From Nitrospirota bacterium (GTDB taxonomy: Bacteria; Nitrospirota; Nitrospiria; Nitrospirales; Nitrospiraceae), in NCBI GenBank assembly GCA_016219645.1, contig JACRLR010000007.1, positions 62,001-126,000 of the forward strand: DNA of 64,000 bases, written 5' to 3'. The notes beneath the pieces were generated by a model. It did no database searches. It was not told the origin of the DNA and worked only from the letters and a program-made list of their open reading frames with translations. A program made the position numbers and the translations under genes. Below are positions 42,492 through 51,150 of the stretch, piece after piece; positions within the stretch are counted from its first letter, which is position 1, and every line of letters starts with the position of its first letter.

Positions 42492-42930
42492 TTTTCTCCT
42501 CGGTCACCATAGCCGTCACTTCGGCTTCACAGACGAGCTCTTCTTCGACAAAAGCCTTCCCTTCCATCTTCCAGAACGGCACCCGTTTCTTGACGACGTT
42601 GATCTCAAACCGCAATCGATCGCCGGGCACAACCGGCTTGCGAAACTTCGCGCTATCGATACCGGTCAGATAGACCACAGGACGCGTTGCGTGCCCTAAC
42701 GACTTCAACGCCAGAATCGCACCGACTTGAGACATGGCTTCAAGAATCAATACCCCCGGCATGACTGGGTGTCCGGGGAAATGCCCTTGAAAAAAGGGTT
42801 CATTGATCGTGACGTTCTTCGTCCCGACGATCCGCCGGTCGGGGTCCAACTCCTGCACGCGATCGACCAAGAGAAAAGGATACCGGTGAGGCAAGAGGGA
42901 TTGAATTTCGGCTTGCTCCATCACAGACAT
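42481..42930 (-). CDS. fabZ: (3R)-hydroxyacyl-ACP dehydratase FabZ
   Basis: The protein has 149 residues. AGGAGG eight bases before the ATG fixes the start. LLPHRYPFLLVDRV is the family opening; the catalytic pair is in FQGHFPGHPVMPGVLILEAM (His and Glu). SAKFRKPVVPGDRL is also conserved. It forms trans-2-enoyl-ACP in fatty acid synthesis and competes with LpxA for hydroxyacyl-ACP, which explains the shared cluster. Its last codons (TGQ) and TAG stop lie in a 7-base inverted array (42405-42491). Confidence 0.95.
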   Translation of the reverse strand: MSVMEQAEIQSLLPHRYPFLLVDRVQELDPDRRIVGTKNVTINEPFFQGHFPGHPVMPGVLILEAMSQVGAILALKSLGHATRPVVYLTGIDSAKFRKPVVPGDRLRFEINVVKKRVPFWKMEGKAFVEEELVCEAEVTAMVTEEKTGQ

Positions 42931-42949
42931 CGGCCAAACCTCCTATATC

Positions 42950-43100
42950 AGGATGCTGAAAAAGTCCGCCAGTGTTCTTGGAAGGTTACGGCTGAGGCTA
43001 AGGTTGAGCAAACAAGAACCTGTTCGACGCTTAACCTTAACCTCGACCTAAGCCTTCTTCGCTCACTGCGGCCTTGCTGGACAGTCTTTTTGAGCATCCT
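42950..43100. repeat. Inverted-repeat element, copy 1
   Basis: Ends AGGATGCTGAAAAAG and CTTTTTGAGCATCCT form terminal inverted repeats of about 22 bases. The interior has its own inverted arms (GGCTGAGGCTAAGG and CTTAACCTTAACC). No reading frame of note is present. Copy 2 is at 52704-52858. Confidence 0.8.
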
Positions 43101-43144
43101 GATGCTGTAAATCGCCACCGATACGTCAGATTTTCGTGGCGACA

Positions 43145-43225
43145 CTTCGATTGCTCCTTCGTAGCTCGCGCTTCACTCCCGAGGGGATAAGGGCTGATTG
43201 AGCTTCTACTGCGCGCGTCCAATGA
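43145..43225. repeat. Dispersed repeat fragment (GCGCGCAGTAGAAG family)
   Basis: The complement contains TTGGACGCGCGCAGTAGAAG, which recurs at 55423-55442. A second short piece (GAGCACAGAAGTTCATCA) follows at 43374-43391. Confidence 0.65.
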
Positions 43226-43228
43226 AGA

Positions 43229-43349
43229 CTGGTTCATCTGGTCTATCTCGTCTATCTCGTCTATCTGGTCTATCTGGTTGGTCGGAACGGAAATTCATCC
43301 AGAAGAACCAGACAGACCAGAAAGACCAGCCAACCAGACAGACCAACCC
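43229..43349. repeat. 9-base inverted array A11
   Basis: This is a TCTATCTGG variant: arms TCTATCTGGTCTATCTGG and CCAGACAGACCAGAAAGA. With the two elements before it, it fills the 468-base gap between fabZ and the skp-like gene, where lpxD lies in many other bacteria. Confidence 0.88.
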
Positions 43350-43398
43350 AGGCGCGTTCCGCGAGCACAGAAGTTCATCAACCCTTATCCCCTCCTAA

Positions 43399-43935
43399 CT
43401 ACTTATTTTGCCGATCAAACTCTTTCACCACCTGGCCGGTTAAATCCAGCTCAGGCTGATGGTAGATCACGATTTTCACCGCTGACTCGATTCCCTTGTC
43501 GATGATCGCATCGTACCCGGTCTTCTCTCCGACGGCTTGTGCAGCCAATTGTATTTTCTTCGAATATTCGATCACCATTTCACGCTGCTTTTGTTGAACC
43601 TCGCGACGGAAGTCAGCGACCCGGCGTTGATAGGCTTCCGCCTTGGCCTGGAGCTGAGTCTGCTTTTCTTGCTTCGCGCTGTCAGTCAGCTTTCCATTTT
43701 GAATCGCCTCTTGCAGCTCTTTCAGTTCTTGTTCGTCGGCATTGACGATCTTTTGCCTGGCCATAGAGTAGCTCTTGAGCTCTTCCACAGCCCGCTTGCC
43801 CGCCTTTGATTGTTCAATGACCATCTGTTGGTCCATGACTGCAACCTTAAAGGTCTCAGCCGACAATCCCGGCAACACCATCGCCAGCCACAATACCACT
43901 GCACCGACCAGACTAGTCACTCCCCTTCGTTCCAT
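43399..43935 (-). CDS. OmpH/Skp family periplasmic chaperone
   Basis: The 178-residue protein has an N-terminal signal peptide (VGAVVLWLAMVLPGLSA, cleaved near residue 26). FKVAVMDQQMVIEQSKAGKR is the Skp/OmpH opening strand and is followed by a long charged helical arm (residues 45-125, rich in K, E and Q) and the closing strand YDAIIDKGIESAVKIVI. DLTGQVVKEFDRQNK is typical of the tail. It should guard outer-membrane proteins on their way to BamA. AGGAGG five bases before the ATG supports the start. A second, lipidated paralogue is encoded next to it. Confidence 0.9.
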   Translation of the reverse strand: MERRGVTSLVGAVVLWLAMVLPGLSAETFKVAVMDQQMVIEQSKAGKRAVEELKSYSMARQKIVNADEQELKELQEAIQNGKLTDSAKQEKQTQLQAKAEAYQRRVADFRREVQQKQREMVIEYSKKIQLAAQAVGEKTGYDAIIDKGIESAVKIVIYHQPELDLTGQVVKEFDRQNK

Positions 43936-43954
43936 TGAATCCTCCTCTGCCCCT

Positions 43955-44047
43955 CTGGTTAGTTTGGTGTGTCTTGTTTATTTGGTTTGTTTCGTTCAAC
44001 CCAAAACCAAACAAACTAAACAAACCAAATGAACCAAACAGACTAAC
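43955..44047. repeat. 9-base inverted array A12
   Basis: Arms GGTTAGTTTGGTGTGTCT and CAAACTAAACAAACCAAA fill the gap between the two skp-like genes. Confidence 0.88.
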
Positions 44048-44601
44048 TACGGATATTCACGATTCACTTCATCAATGATCTGACCCGTAATATCGATTCC
44101 TGCCTCGCTATATAAGGTAGGGCCGCCTTTCCCTTTCTCCATGACGATCTGCAATCCGAGGCGCTTCGACACTTTTCCCACAACGAGTTCCATCTTCTCA
44201 CGGAACCCTTCGAGCACGTCTTTTTGCTTTTCTTGAACCTCCCGGTTCATTTCGGCCGCTTTCTGCTGATATTCAGCCACCCGGCGTCGAAACTGATCTT
44301 CGCGCTCCTTTTTTGCAATCGCGCTCAACACATTGGCCTGCCTCCCGAAATCTTCCTCCATGCGGCGGAGTTCCTTCTCGTCCATCTCGATGACCGCCTG
44401 GCGATTCTTGGAGAACGCGCTTAAGGAATCCTTGGCCCTTTTGCCTGAGCTCGTTTCGTTCAAGACACGGGCTGAATCGACGACTCCGACGTTCCCCTCA
44501 AATTTGTGGCCGCCTGAGGCACAACCGGAGACGATGAGGAGCGCCATCAACAGACCACCTGCACCGCACAATTTCCGCATGGCGACAGCAACCTGGCTCA
44601 C
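44047..44601 (-). CDS. OmpH/Skp-like protein with lipoprotein signal
   Basis: The start is the GTG 44599-44601, seven bases after GGAGG. The 184-residue protein has a lipobox (LLMALLIVSGCASGG, Cys about residue 27), so it is predicted to be lipidated, unlike classical Skp, which is soluble. GNVGVVDSARVLNETSSGKR is the Skp opening, a long charged helix follows (RRMEEDFGRQANV, RRRVAEYQQKAAEMNREVQE), and LGLQIVMEKGKGG plus DITGQIIDEVN close the domain. A membrane-tethered chaperone beside BamA is a reasonable inference. It lies between bamA and the soluble paralogue. Confidence 0.88.
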   Translation of the reverse strand: MSQVAVAMRKLCGAGGLLMALLIVSGCASGGHKFEGNVGVVDSARVLNETSSGKRAKDSLSAFSKNRQAVIEMDEKELRRMEEDFGRQANVLSAIAKKEREDQFRRRVAEYQQKAAEMNREVQEKQKDVLEGFREKMELVVGKVSKRLGLQIVMEKGKGGPTLYSEAGIDITGQIIDEVNREYP

Positions 44602-44639
44602 ACCTCTACCTCCCTCCTGCTTGCAACAATTCGCTCAGT

Positions 44640-46964
44640 TCAGAATATAGACCCAACGGTAAACTCGAAGACCCCTTCACGCTCTCCTTCGTTGGGGTCC
44701 AGATTAATCCCATATGCGGCGCGGAGAGGGCCAAACGGTGAAACCCATCGCCCTTCGAAACCGGCCGCTGACCGCAAGGGAAAGTTTATGTTCGTATCAG
44801 CGAACCCTTTCCCATAGTCGAAAAACACCACGCCATTGAGTTTCGCCTCTTCCGAGATCGTAAAGATAAAGTCAAAGTTGAAGATCAACTCACTGGCTGC
44901 GCCGAGGAGGGTGTTAGTCGACGTCACCGGCCCCGCCTTGCCGAAAGAAAATCCGCGCATTGTGTTGATGCCTCCGACGAAATACAGTTCGGTAAGGGGA
45001 ACGGGCTCGTGTTTGCTGCCGGTATTGAGGCCCTCTACAGCCCCATAGCGCGCACGGATCGACAAACGCGTATCGTACGGGAGCGGAGTATATTTCTGGA
45101 CATCGAAGGTGTACTTAAAGAAATCGTTGGACCCCCCCAGATAGGGCGTGCCGACACCAAGACTGACGGTGGTCCGCCAACCGCTGCGGGGATCCATATG
45201 GAAGTCTCTCGTGTCGCGGGTCAGCGAGGTTCGAAACCCCGTCGTCGTCTGCTCCCCAATTTGATTGAGGATAAGGGATGGCGCGGATGACGTCGGATCG
45301 GTATATTTTATGTATTCCACAACCGGACTGAAGGTCCCCGATACATACTCAGAAAACCATCTGCCAAACGTCACGCTGCCACCCAATTTCCGCTCCCTGT
45401 AGGTGAAATAATTCGTCTGGGTGCTGAAGAGATCGAATTGCATCGAGGTCAAGGAGTCGTTCAAATAGGGGTTACGAAACGTGATCAACCCCAGTTGCCG
45501 CCTCTGTCCCAACTGACCGCGCACACGCCCCATCCAACCATTCCCACCGAGGTTTCCTTCCGTAACGTCGGCGATCGCGACTAATTGGTCCAACGTGCTG
45601 AATCCACCGCCGATGCTGAACTGGCCGGTCGGCTTTTCCTTCACCTTCACATTCAGGTCGACCTTATCCGGGCCCACTTGCTGGGGAAGGATTTCCACCG
45701 TCTCGAAGAAATTCAAGTTATTGAGCCGCTGGAAGCTCCGCTTCAATGCGGGAGTGTCGATGACATCCTGCTCATCGAGACGGATTTCCCGCCGAATGAC
45801 ATTGTCTTTGGTCTTCTCGTTCCCATTGATGTTGATCTGACGGACCTGCATCAACTGCCCTTCCTTGACGGTCAGGATGACGGCCGCAGTCCGGTCCGCA
45901 TCATTCGGAATCACATTGGGCAAGACATCGGCAAATGCGTAGCCTTTACTCCCGTATAAATCCTTCAGTCTGGTGATCTCATCGCGGAGCTTCTGGCGTT
46001 GAAAAATCTCCCCCGGCTTCATTTTGAGCCCCTGGCGGAGCTCCGGATCTTCAAACACGACATTCCCACGGAATCCGATTTCGCTGATGGTGAAAGGCTC
46101 CCCCTCCCTCACCGGATACGTCACGACAAACCATTTCCTGTCGTCGCTGAGTTCCACGGTCGGCAACCCGACCTGGGCATTCAAGTAGCCTCTGTTGAGC
46201 AAGATCTCTTTGATCCGCTCAACATCGTTATTCATCTCCTCCCGTTTCAAGACACCGGCATCTGAAACAAACGACGGTAACTTCCGCTGCGTGAACAGAC
46301 CATACCAGGGAATCCATTCCCGTGTTGCCATCGCCTTGAACATTTCATCTTTCGTCGCCGCGTGCAGTCCGTCAAAATTGACCGTTTTGATGCGCGCTTT
46401 ATCCCCTTCTTTCACAAAGAACGTCAGACGCTTTCGATCCTCATCCAAGGTCTGCACGACCGGAATCACTTCGCAATTGAAGAAACCGTCCCCCTGGTAG
46501 GCCAGGCGAATCTTCTCCGCACTCTCTTTGACCTGGGCCTGATCGAGAAAGGTCTGGTTCTTAATCGTGATCTTTTCTTTCAGCTTATCGTCGCTTAACG
46601 CTTGATTGCCATCGAATACGATCTCGGCGATAAAAGGTTTCTCCCGAACCAGAAAGATCAGAGCCACCCCGCCTGCTCCTGGTTCCGTCTCTACTTGCAC
46701 ATCTTCAAAGTACCCGGCATCGTAGAGAATTTTAATTTGCCCATGAACATTCTCAGGGATATAAGGATCGCCGGGCCTTAACGTCAAACGGCTGATAATC
46801 GCCGGCACCTCGATCCGCTTGTTCCCTCGAATCTCAATCGCCTTCACTTTGACGCCAGCCTCCTCTGCAGCGACCGCAATCACCGGTAAGGAACCGTAGG
46901 CCAGGGTGACGAGGATCATAATGAGTGGCCAACGAGTCCATGCTGAGGAACAAGTTGTGCTCAC
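44640..46964 (-). CDS. bamA: Outer membrane protein assembly factor BamA
   Basis: The protein has 774 residues. A signal peptide (MILVTLAYGSLPVIAVAAEE) precedes five POTRA domains (from KVKAIEIRGNKRIEVPAIIS to about residue 425; repeated openings such as AEIVFDGNQALSDDKL, KTVNFDGLHAATKDEM, ISEIGFRGNVVFEDPE and VRQININGNEKTKDNVIRRE). The C-terminal ~340 residues are the Omp85 barrel, with VGGINTMRGFSFGKAGPV as the conserved VRGF-type loop and a final strand ending in phenylalanine (FEFTVGSIF), the usual beta-signal. It inserts outer membrane proteins. It appears to head the minus-strand block. Confidence 0.96.
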   Translation of the reverse strand: MSTTCSSAWTRWPLIMILVTLAYGSLPVIAVAAEEAGVKVKAIEIRGNKRIEVPAIISRLTLRPGDPYIPENVHGQIKILYDAGYFEDVQVETEPGAGGVALIFLVREKPFIAEIVFDGNQALSDDKLKEKITIKNQTFLDQAQVKESAEKIRLAYQGDGFFNCEVIPVVQTLDEDRKRLTFFVKEGDKARIKTVNFDGLHAATKDEMFKAMATREWIPWYGLFTQRKLPSFVSDAGVLKREEMNNDVERIKEILLNRGYLNAQVGLPTVELSDDRKWFVVTYPVREGEPFTISEIGFRGNVVFEDPELRQGLKMKPGEIFQRQKLRDEITRLKDLYGSKGYAFADVLPNVIPNDADRTAAVILTVKEGQLMQVRQININGNEKTKDNVIRREIRLDEQDVIDTPALKRSFQRLNNLNFFETVEILPQQVGPDKVDLNVKVKEKPTGQFSIGGGFSTLDQLVAIADVTEGNLGGNGWMGRVRGQLGQRRQLGLITFRNPYLNDSLTSMQFDLFSTQTNYFTYRERKLGGSVTFGRWFSEYVSGTFSPVVEYIKYTDPTSSAPSLILNQIGEQTTTGFRTSLTRDTRDFHMDPRSGWRTTVSLGVGTPYLGGSNDFFKYTFDVQKYTPLPYDTRLSIRARYGAVEGLNTGSKHEPVPLTELYFVGGINTMRGFSFGKAGPVTSTNTLLGAASELIFNFDFIFTISEEAKLNGVVFFDYGKGFADTNINFPLRSAAGFEGRWVSPFGPLRAAYGINLDPNEGEREGVFEFTVGSIF

Positions 46965-47056
46965 TGGATCTGCGTTCCATATACCAAGAAAACAGATAAT
47001 AGAGGCATTATGCGTTACCCTGCCCCGGCATTCTCGATACCCGCAAATTGTGAAGC

Positions 47057-47170
47057 ATATCTCGCTATTCGCGCCGGACTCCCGACATTCGCGAGAAAAG
47101 CTAGACGGGCCGGAATGTTCCCCTTTGCGAGTCGCGCCAGTCTCGCACGTCCTGCTTGTCTCGCTCAGAT
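47057..47170. repeat. 9-base CGC-rich arrays upstream of bamA/galU
   Basis: Two stretches (47057-47097 and 47124-47170) have roughly 9-base spacing of CGC or TCTCGC units (CGCCAGTCT, CGCACGTCC, TGCTTGTCT). The 529-base gap between the divergent bamA and galU genes holds these, array A13 and the galU promoter; I see no gene there. Confidence 0.5.
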
Positions 47171-47376
47171 TTCACGAACGACGACCAACGAAGGGGCAGC
47201 TGACGTGGGAGCACTTGGTGGTCAGCGCGAACGTATCCCTCACAGGAACATGCGTGCGAAACTTCCGAATTATATTGGGCAAGTATTTGAATGTAAAGCT
47301 GGCAGGACGCATTATTCTCAAAGATCGATTACACACAGACGGAGTGGGCCAGACTTGTTGCGCTTGTCTCTTTGGG

Positions 47377-47420
47377 GCTGTTTGGTTTGTTTAGATAAAC
47401 CAACTAAACCAATAAACCAG
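47377..47420. repeat. 9-base short hairpin A13
   Basis: GGCTGTTTGGTTTGTTTA pairs with TAAACCAACTAAACC over a very short loop. It lies 40 bases upstream of the galU promoter. Confidence 0.8.
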
Positions 47421-47458
47421 ATGCACCCTTGTCGCTCGCTTGCAAGCTCCTGCTTTCC

Positions 47459-47487
47459 TTGACATCGCCTACCCCATCACATAGTAT
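47459..47487 (+). promoter_or_regulatory. Sigma70-type promoter of galU
   Basis: TTGACA (47459-47464), a 17-base spacer and TAGTAT (47482-47487) form a near-consensus promoter. Transcription should start about seven bases after the -10, at 47494, which is the A of the galU ATG. No ribosome site is present, so the transcript is predicted to be leaderless. Confidence 0.7.
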
Positions 47488-47493
47488 CGAAAC

Positions 47494-48405
47494 ATGTCGC
47501 GCTACGACGTTCGCAAAGCCGTACTTCCTGCTGCAGGCCTCGGTACTCGCTTCCTCCCCGCGACCAAAGCTTCCCCCAAAGAGATGTTGCCGCTCGTCGA
47601 CAAGCCGCTGATTCAATATGCCGTGGAAGAAGCGGTCGCCTCCGGAATCGAGGACATTATTATCATCACGGGGCGAGGCAAACGCGCAATCGAGGACCAT
47701 TTCGACCGATCCGTCGAGTTAGAAGAAAATCTCAAGGGGAGCGGGAAGGCGCAGCTCCTGAGCCAGATGCGCCATATCTCTACGCTCGCAAATTTCTGCT
47801 ACGTCCGGCAGACGGAAGCCCTCGGCCTCGGCCACGCGGTTCTCTGCGCCCAACGGCTGATCGGTGACGAACCCTTTGCAGTCATACTCGGCGATGAAGT
47901 CATCGATGCCCCGGTCCCAGGCCTCGCACAACTCATTCATGCCTTCAAGAAACGACACGGCGCGGTCCTCGGTGTACAGGAAGTACCTCACCATGAAGTC
48001 AACCGCTACGGAATCGTATCGCCTAAAGCCATCTCCGGGGGGCTACATCGAGTCGAGGGTCTCGTTGAGAAACCAGCGCCGGACGAAGCCCCGTCCGATC
48101 TGGCGGTCATCGGTCGCTATGTGCTGCCGCCTGACATTTTCTCCATTCTTCGAAAAACCAGGCCGGGTAAAAATGGCGAGATCCAATTGACCGACGCACT
48201 TCGGGAACTGGCGAAAAAGTCTCCTATGTATGCGCTGGAGATACAGGGGCAGCGCTATGATGCCGGAGACAAGTTGGGATTTCTCATTGCGACCGTTGAA
48301 TTCGCACTCAAGAATCCCTCTCTGGGGCCGGAGTTCGGTGAATATCTCCGGGATCGAATACGGCCTTCCGGAGGACGCCGCACGACAGCGCCGCGAAAAT
48401 CCTGA
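47494..48405 (+). CDS. galU: UTP--glucose-1-phosphate uridylyltransferase
   Basis: The 303-residue nucleotidyltransferase makes UDP-glucose. KAVLPAAGLGTRFLPATKAS is the pyrophosphorylase signature, EMLPLVDKPLIQYAVEEAV follows, and ALGLGHAVLCAQ, VILGDEVI and VEKPAPDEAPSDLAVIGRYV are GalU blocks with the catalytic Lys region. YDAGDKLGFLIATVEFAL closes the sugar site. There is no ribosome site; the promoter at 47459-47487 would start the RNA at the ATG. UDP-glucose feeds the core glycosyltransferases on the other strand. A 9-base array follows the stop. Confidence 0.95.
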   Translation: MSRYDVRKAVLPAAGLGTRFLPATKASPKEMLPLVDKPLIQYAVEEAVASGIEDIIIITGRGKRAIEDHFDRSVELEENLKGSGKAQLLSQMRHISTLANFCYVRQTEALGLGHAVLCAQRLIGDEPFAVILGDEVIDAPVPGLAQLIHAFKKRHGAVLGVQEVPHHEVNRYGIVSPKAISGGLHRVEGLVEKPAPDEAPSDLAVIGRYVLPPDIFSILRKTRPGKNGEIQLTDALRELAKKSPMYALEIQGQRYDAGDKLGFLIATVEFALKNPSLGPEFGEYLRDRIRPSGGRRTTAPRKS

Positions 48406-48412
48406 CAGGCTC

Positions 48413-48541
48413 CGTTTGTTTGGTTGATTTGGTTTGTTTCGTTCATTTGGTTGGTCCAGTCAATTAAAGAGCCAATGGTCATCTGATTGTTTTGTGCATC
48501 CCGTTCCTCAACCAAATAAACCAAACAAACCAAAGAAACAA
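48413..48541. repeat. 9-base inverted array A14
   Basis: Arms GTTTGTTTGGTTGATTTG and CCAAATAAACCAAACAAA flank a 60-base centre. It fills the gap between galU and lon. Confidence 0.88.
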
Positions 48542-48555
48542 GGACACCAGTTCCC

Positions 48556-51060
48556 ATGAACGACCCGAGCGAACAGGACTTGCAGCTGCCCCAGAACGTC
48601 GACGTTCCCGACCAGCTTCCCATGTTGCCGGTGCGAGACATCGTCGTCTTCCCCTACATGGTCCTCCCTCTCTTTGTCGGACGGGAGATGTCGATCAAAG
48701 CGATCGAAGCCGCGTTAGCCGGTAATCGAATGATCTTTCTCTCGACGCAAAAGGCCCTGGACGTCGAAAATCCCTCACCGGAGGATATCCATACGATCGG
48801 CACGGTCGGCATCATTATGCGGATGCTGAAATTGCCCGATGAACGGATCAAAATACTCGTGCAGGGGCTCTCGAAGGCCAAGATAGCCGGCTATGTTCAG
48901 TCTGAACCCTATTACTCCGTGCGTATCGACAAACTCACCGAACACAAGCCGGCCGGCGCCGCACTCGAAACCGAAGCCGCCATGCGGACGGTCAAGGAAC
49001 AGATCGAACGGATCATTAGTCTGGGCAAGGTCTTGATCCCGGACGTGATGATCGTGATCGAGAACCTCGAAGACCCGGGGCGGCTGGCCGACATGGTGGC
49101 GTCAAATCTCGGCCTCAAGGTCGAGGCCACCCAGGCAGTTCTGGAGATCGTCGATCCGGTCAAACGCCTCCGGCATGTCAGTGAGATTCTCGGAAAAGAA
49201 ATTGAAGTCCTCTCCATGCAACAAAAGATTCAAGCCCAGGCCAAAGGGGAGATGGACAAGACCCAGCGTGAGTACTTCCTGCGCGAGCAACTCAAAGCGA
49301 TCCAGAAAGAGCTGGGCGAGCTCGACGAGCGCGCGGAGGAAATCAGCGAGTTTCGCAAGCGTGTCGCAGAACTGAAAATGCCGGAGAAGGTGCTGAAGGA
49401 AACCGAAAAGCAGCTCAAACGGCTTGAGAAGATGCACCCGGATACAGCCGAATCTGCGACCGTCAGAACCTACATCGAATGGATCGTGGAACTGCCCTGG
49501 TCCAAGAGATCGAAGGACAACCTCGACCTCAAGGCTGCCGCCAAAGTGCTCAATGAAGACCACTACGATCTGGAAAAGGTCAAGGAACGGATCCTTGAGT
49601 ATCTTGCAGTACGGAAGCTCAAAGACAAAATGAAGGGCCCGATTCTCTGTTTCGTCGGCCCCCCTGGCGTCGGAAAAACTTCGCTCGGAAAATCGATCGC
49701 CCGCGCACTCGGCCGCGAGTTCGTCCGCATCAGTCTCGGCGGCGTCCGTGACGAAGCCGAGATCCGCGGCCATCGACGTACCTACGTCGGCGCACTCCCG
49801 GGCCGCATCATCCAAGGCATGAAACAAGCCGGCACGAACAACCCTGTCTTCATGCTGGACGAAGTCGACAAAGTCGGAATGGATTTTCGAGGTGATCCCT
49901 CCGCAGCCTTACTCGAAGTGCTCGACCCGGAACAGAATAACTCGTTCACGGATCATTACCTGGGCGTGCCCTTCGACCTGACCGAAGTCATGTTCATTAC
50001 CACGGCGAATCTGATCGACCCTATTTTGCCCGCCTTACGTGATCGGATGGAAGTGATCGGGATCCCCGGCTATACCGAAGAAGAAAAACTGGGCATCGCT
50101 CAGAAATATCTGATCCCTCGGCAACTCAACGAACATGGCATCACCGAAAAGCACGTCCGCATTGCCGAATCGGCGGTGCGCCAGATCATCGCCAACTATA
50201 CGAGAGAAGCCGGCGTGCGTAACCTCGAACGCGAGATTGCCAACGTCATGCGCAAAGTGGCGAAAAAAGTGGCGGAAGGCAAAGGCGTCGGGTTCCCTGT
50301 CAATCCAGCCAATCTGCACAAGTACCTCGGCGTCCCCAAATTCGTGCCGGAAGAGGAATTGGAAACGGACGAGATCGGCGTGGCTACCGGCCTAGCCTGG
50401 ACGGAATCCGGCGGCGATGTCCTGTATATCGAAGCCACGGCGATGAAAGGGAAGGGGCAATTGACCCTCACCGGCCAGTTGGGCGATATCATGAAAGAAT
50501 CCGCCCAAGCCGCCTTGAGCTATGTCCGGTCGCGGGAGCGCACGCTCGGCATCAATCCCGATGCATTCACCACTCAGGACATCCATATCCATGTGCCGGC
50601 CGGAGCCATCCCCAAAGATGGGCCATCGGCAGGCATTACCATGGCCATCGCCATTGCTTCGACGTTGTCGCAAATCCCGGTACGCCGAGACCTGGCTATG
50701 ACCGGCGAGATCACGCTCCGTGGCCGAGTGCTCCCCATCGGGGGATTGAAGGAGAAACTCTTGGCAGCCAAACGAGCCAAACTTACCACTGTGATTCTCC
50801 CGAAACGCAACAAAAAGGATCTTGACGAAATCCCCAAGCACATTTTGAAAGGCATTCACCTCGTGTTTGCCGACACAATGGATGATGTCATGAAGGTGGC
50901 GCTTCGGCGTGGCTCGAAATCCCTACGTCCTGCGGGCAAGCCCGACCAGCCGCCGCCACAATCAAAGAAACAGGCCGCGCGGGTGAAGACAGGGCGAGCG
51001 GCTCGCTCCCTGCCCGTGCATGCAAGCAGTGCGGCGACGTCTCCCCTACAGTTCCAGTAG
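48556..51060 (+). CDS. lon: ATP-dependent protease Lon
   Basis: The protein has 834 residues. The N-terminal LON domain ([20 protein letters not shown] to about residue 215) is followed by a coiled coil ([20 protein letters not shown]). The AAA+ part has Walker [21 protein letters not shown], Walker [11 protein letters not shown] and sensor region [11 protein letters not shown]. The protease domain has the Ser in [14 protein letters not shown] and the Lys in [13 protein letters not shown]. The last ~50 residues form a basic, proline-rich tail ([16 protein letters not shown]) beyond the usual Lon end. It degrades misfolded proteins. The stop is followed directly by a fragment of the AGGATGCTGAAA element. 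Confidence 0.97.
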   Translation: MNDPSEQDLQLPQNVDVPDQLPMLPVRDIVVFPYMVLPLFVGREMSIKAIEAALAGNRMIFLSTQKALDVENPSPEDIHTIGTVGIIMRMLKLPDERIKILVQGLSKAKIAGYVQSEPYYSVRIDKLTEHKPAGAALETEAAMRTVKEQIERIISLGKVLIPDVMIVIENLEDPGRLADMVASNLGLKVEATQAVLEIVDPVKRLRHVSEILGKEIEVLSMQQKIQAQAKGEMDKTQREYFLREQLKAIQKELGELDERAEEISEFRKRVAELKMPEKVLKETEKQLKRLEKMHPDTAESATVRTYIEWIVELPWSKRSKDNLDLKAAAKVLNEDHYDLEKVKERILEYLAVRKLKDKMKGPILCFVGPPGVGKTSLGKSIARALGREFVRISLGGVRDEAEIRGHRRTYVGALPGRIIQGMKQAGTNNPVFMLDEVDKVGMDFRGDPSAALLEVLDPEQNNSFTDHYLGVPFDLTEVMFITTANLIDPILPALRDRMEVIGIPGYTEEEKLGIAQKYLIPRQLNEHGITEKHVRIAESAVRQIIANYTREAGVRNLEREIANVMRKVAKKVAEGKGVGFPVNPANLHKYLGVPKFVPEEELETDEIGVATGLAWTESGGDVLYIEATAMKGKGQLTLTGQLGDIMKESAQAALSYVRSRERTLGINPDAFTTQDIHIHVPAGAIPKDGPSAGITMAIAIASTLSQIPVRRDLAMTGEITLRGRVLPIGGLKEKLLAAKRAKLTTVILPKRNKKDLDEIPKHILKGIHLVFADTMDDVMKVALRRGSKSLRPAGKPDQPPPQSKKQAARVKTGRAARSLPVHASSAATSPLQFQ

Positions 51061-51150
51061 CAGGATACTGAAACACGAAGTGTCTCTTGTTTATTTGGTT
51101 TATTTGGTTTGTTTGGTTGAACTAAACTAACCGGATGAACCGGACCAATC
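51061..51150. repeat. Element fragment plus 9-base array A15 before thiL
   Basis: CAGGATACTGAAAC directly after the lon stop resembles the end of the 150-base element. TTATTTGGTTTATTTGGTT and AACTAAACTAACCGG form a shorter array; its last units contain the first thiL ATG. Confidence 0.75.

Noticed and set aside
46906-47462. Plus-strand frames of 150-162 codons between bamA and galU
   Set aside because: They run through repeat arrays, have no ribosome site and no recognisable pattern, and the galU promoter follows them.
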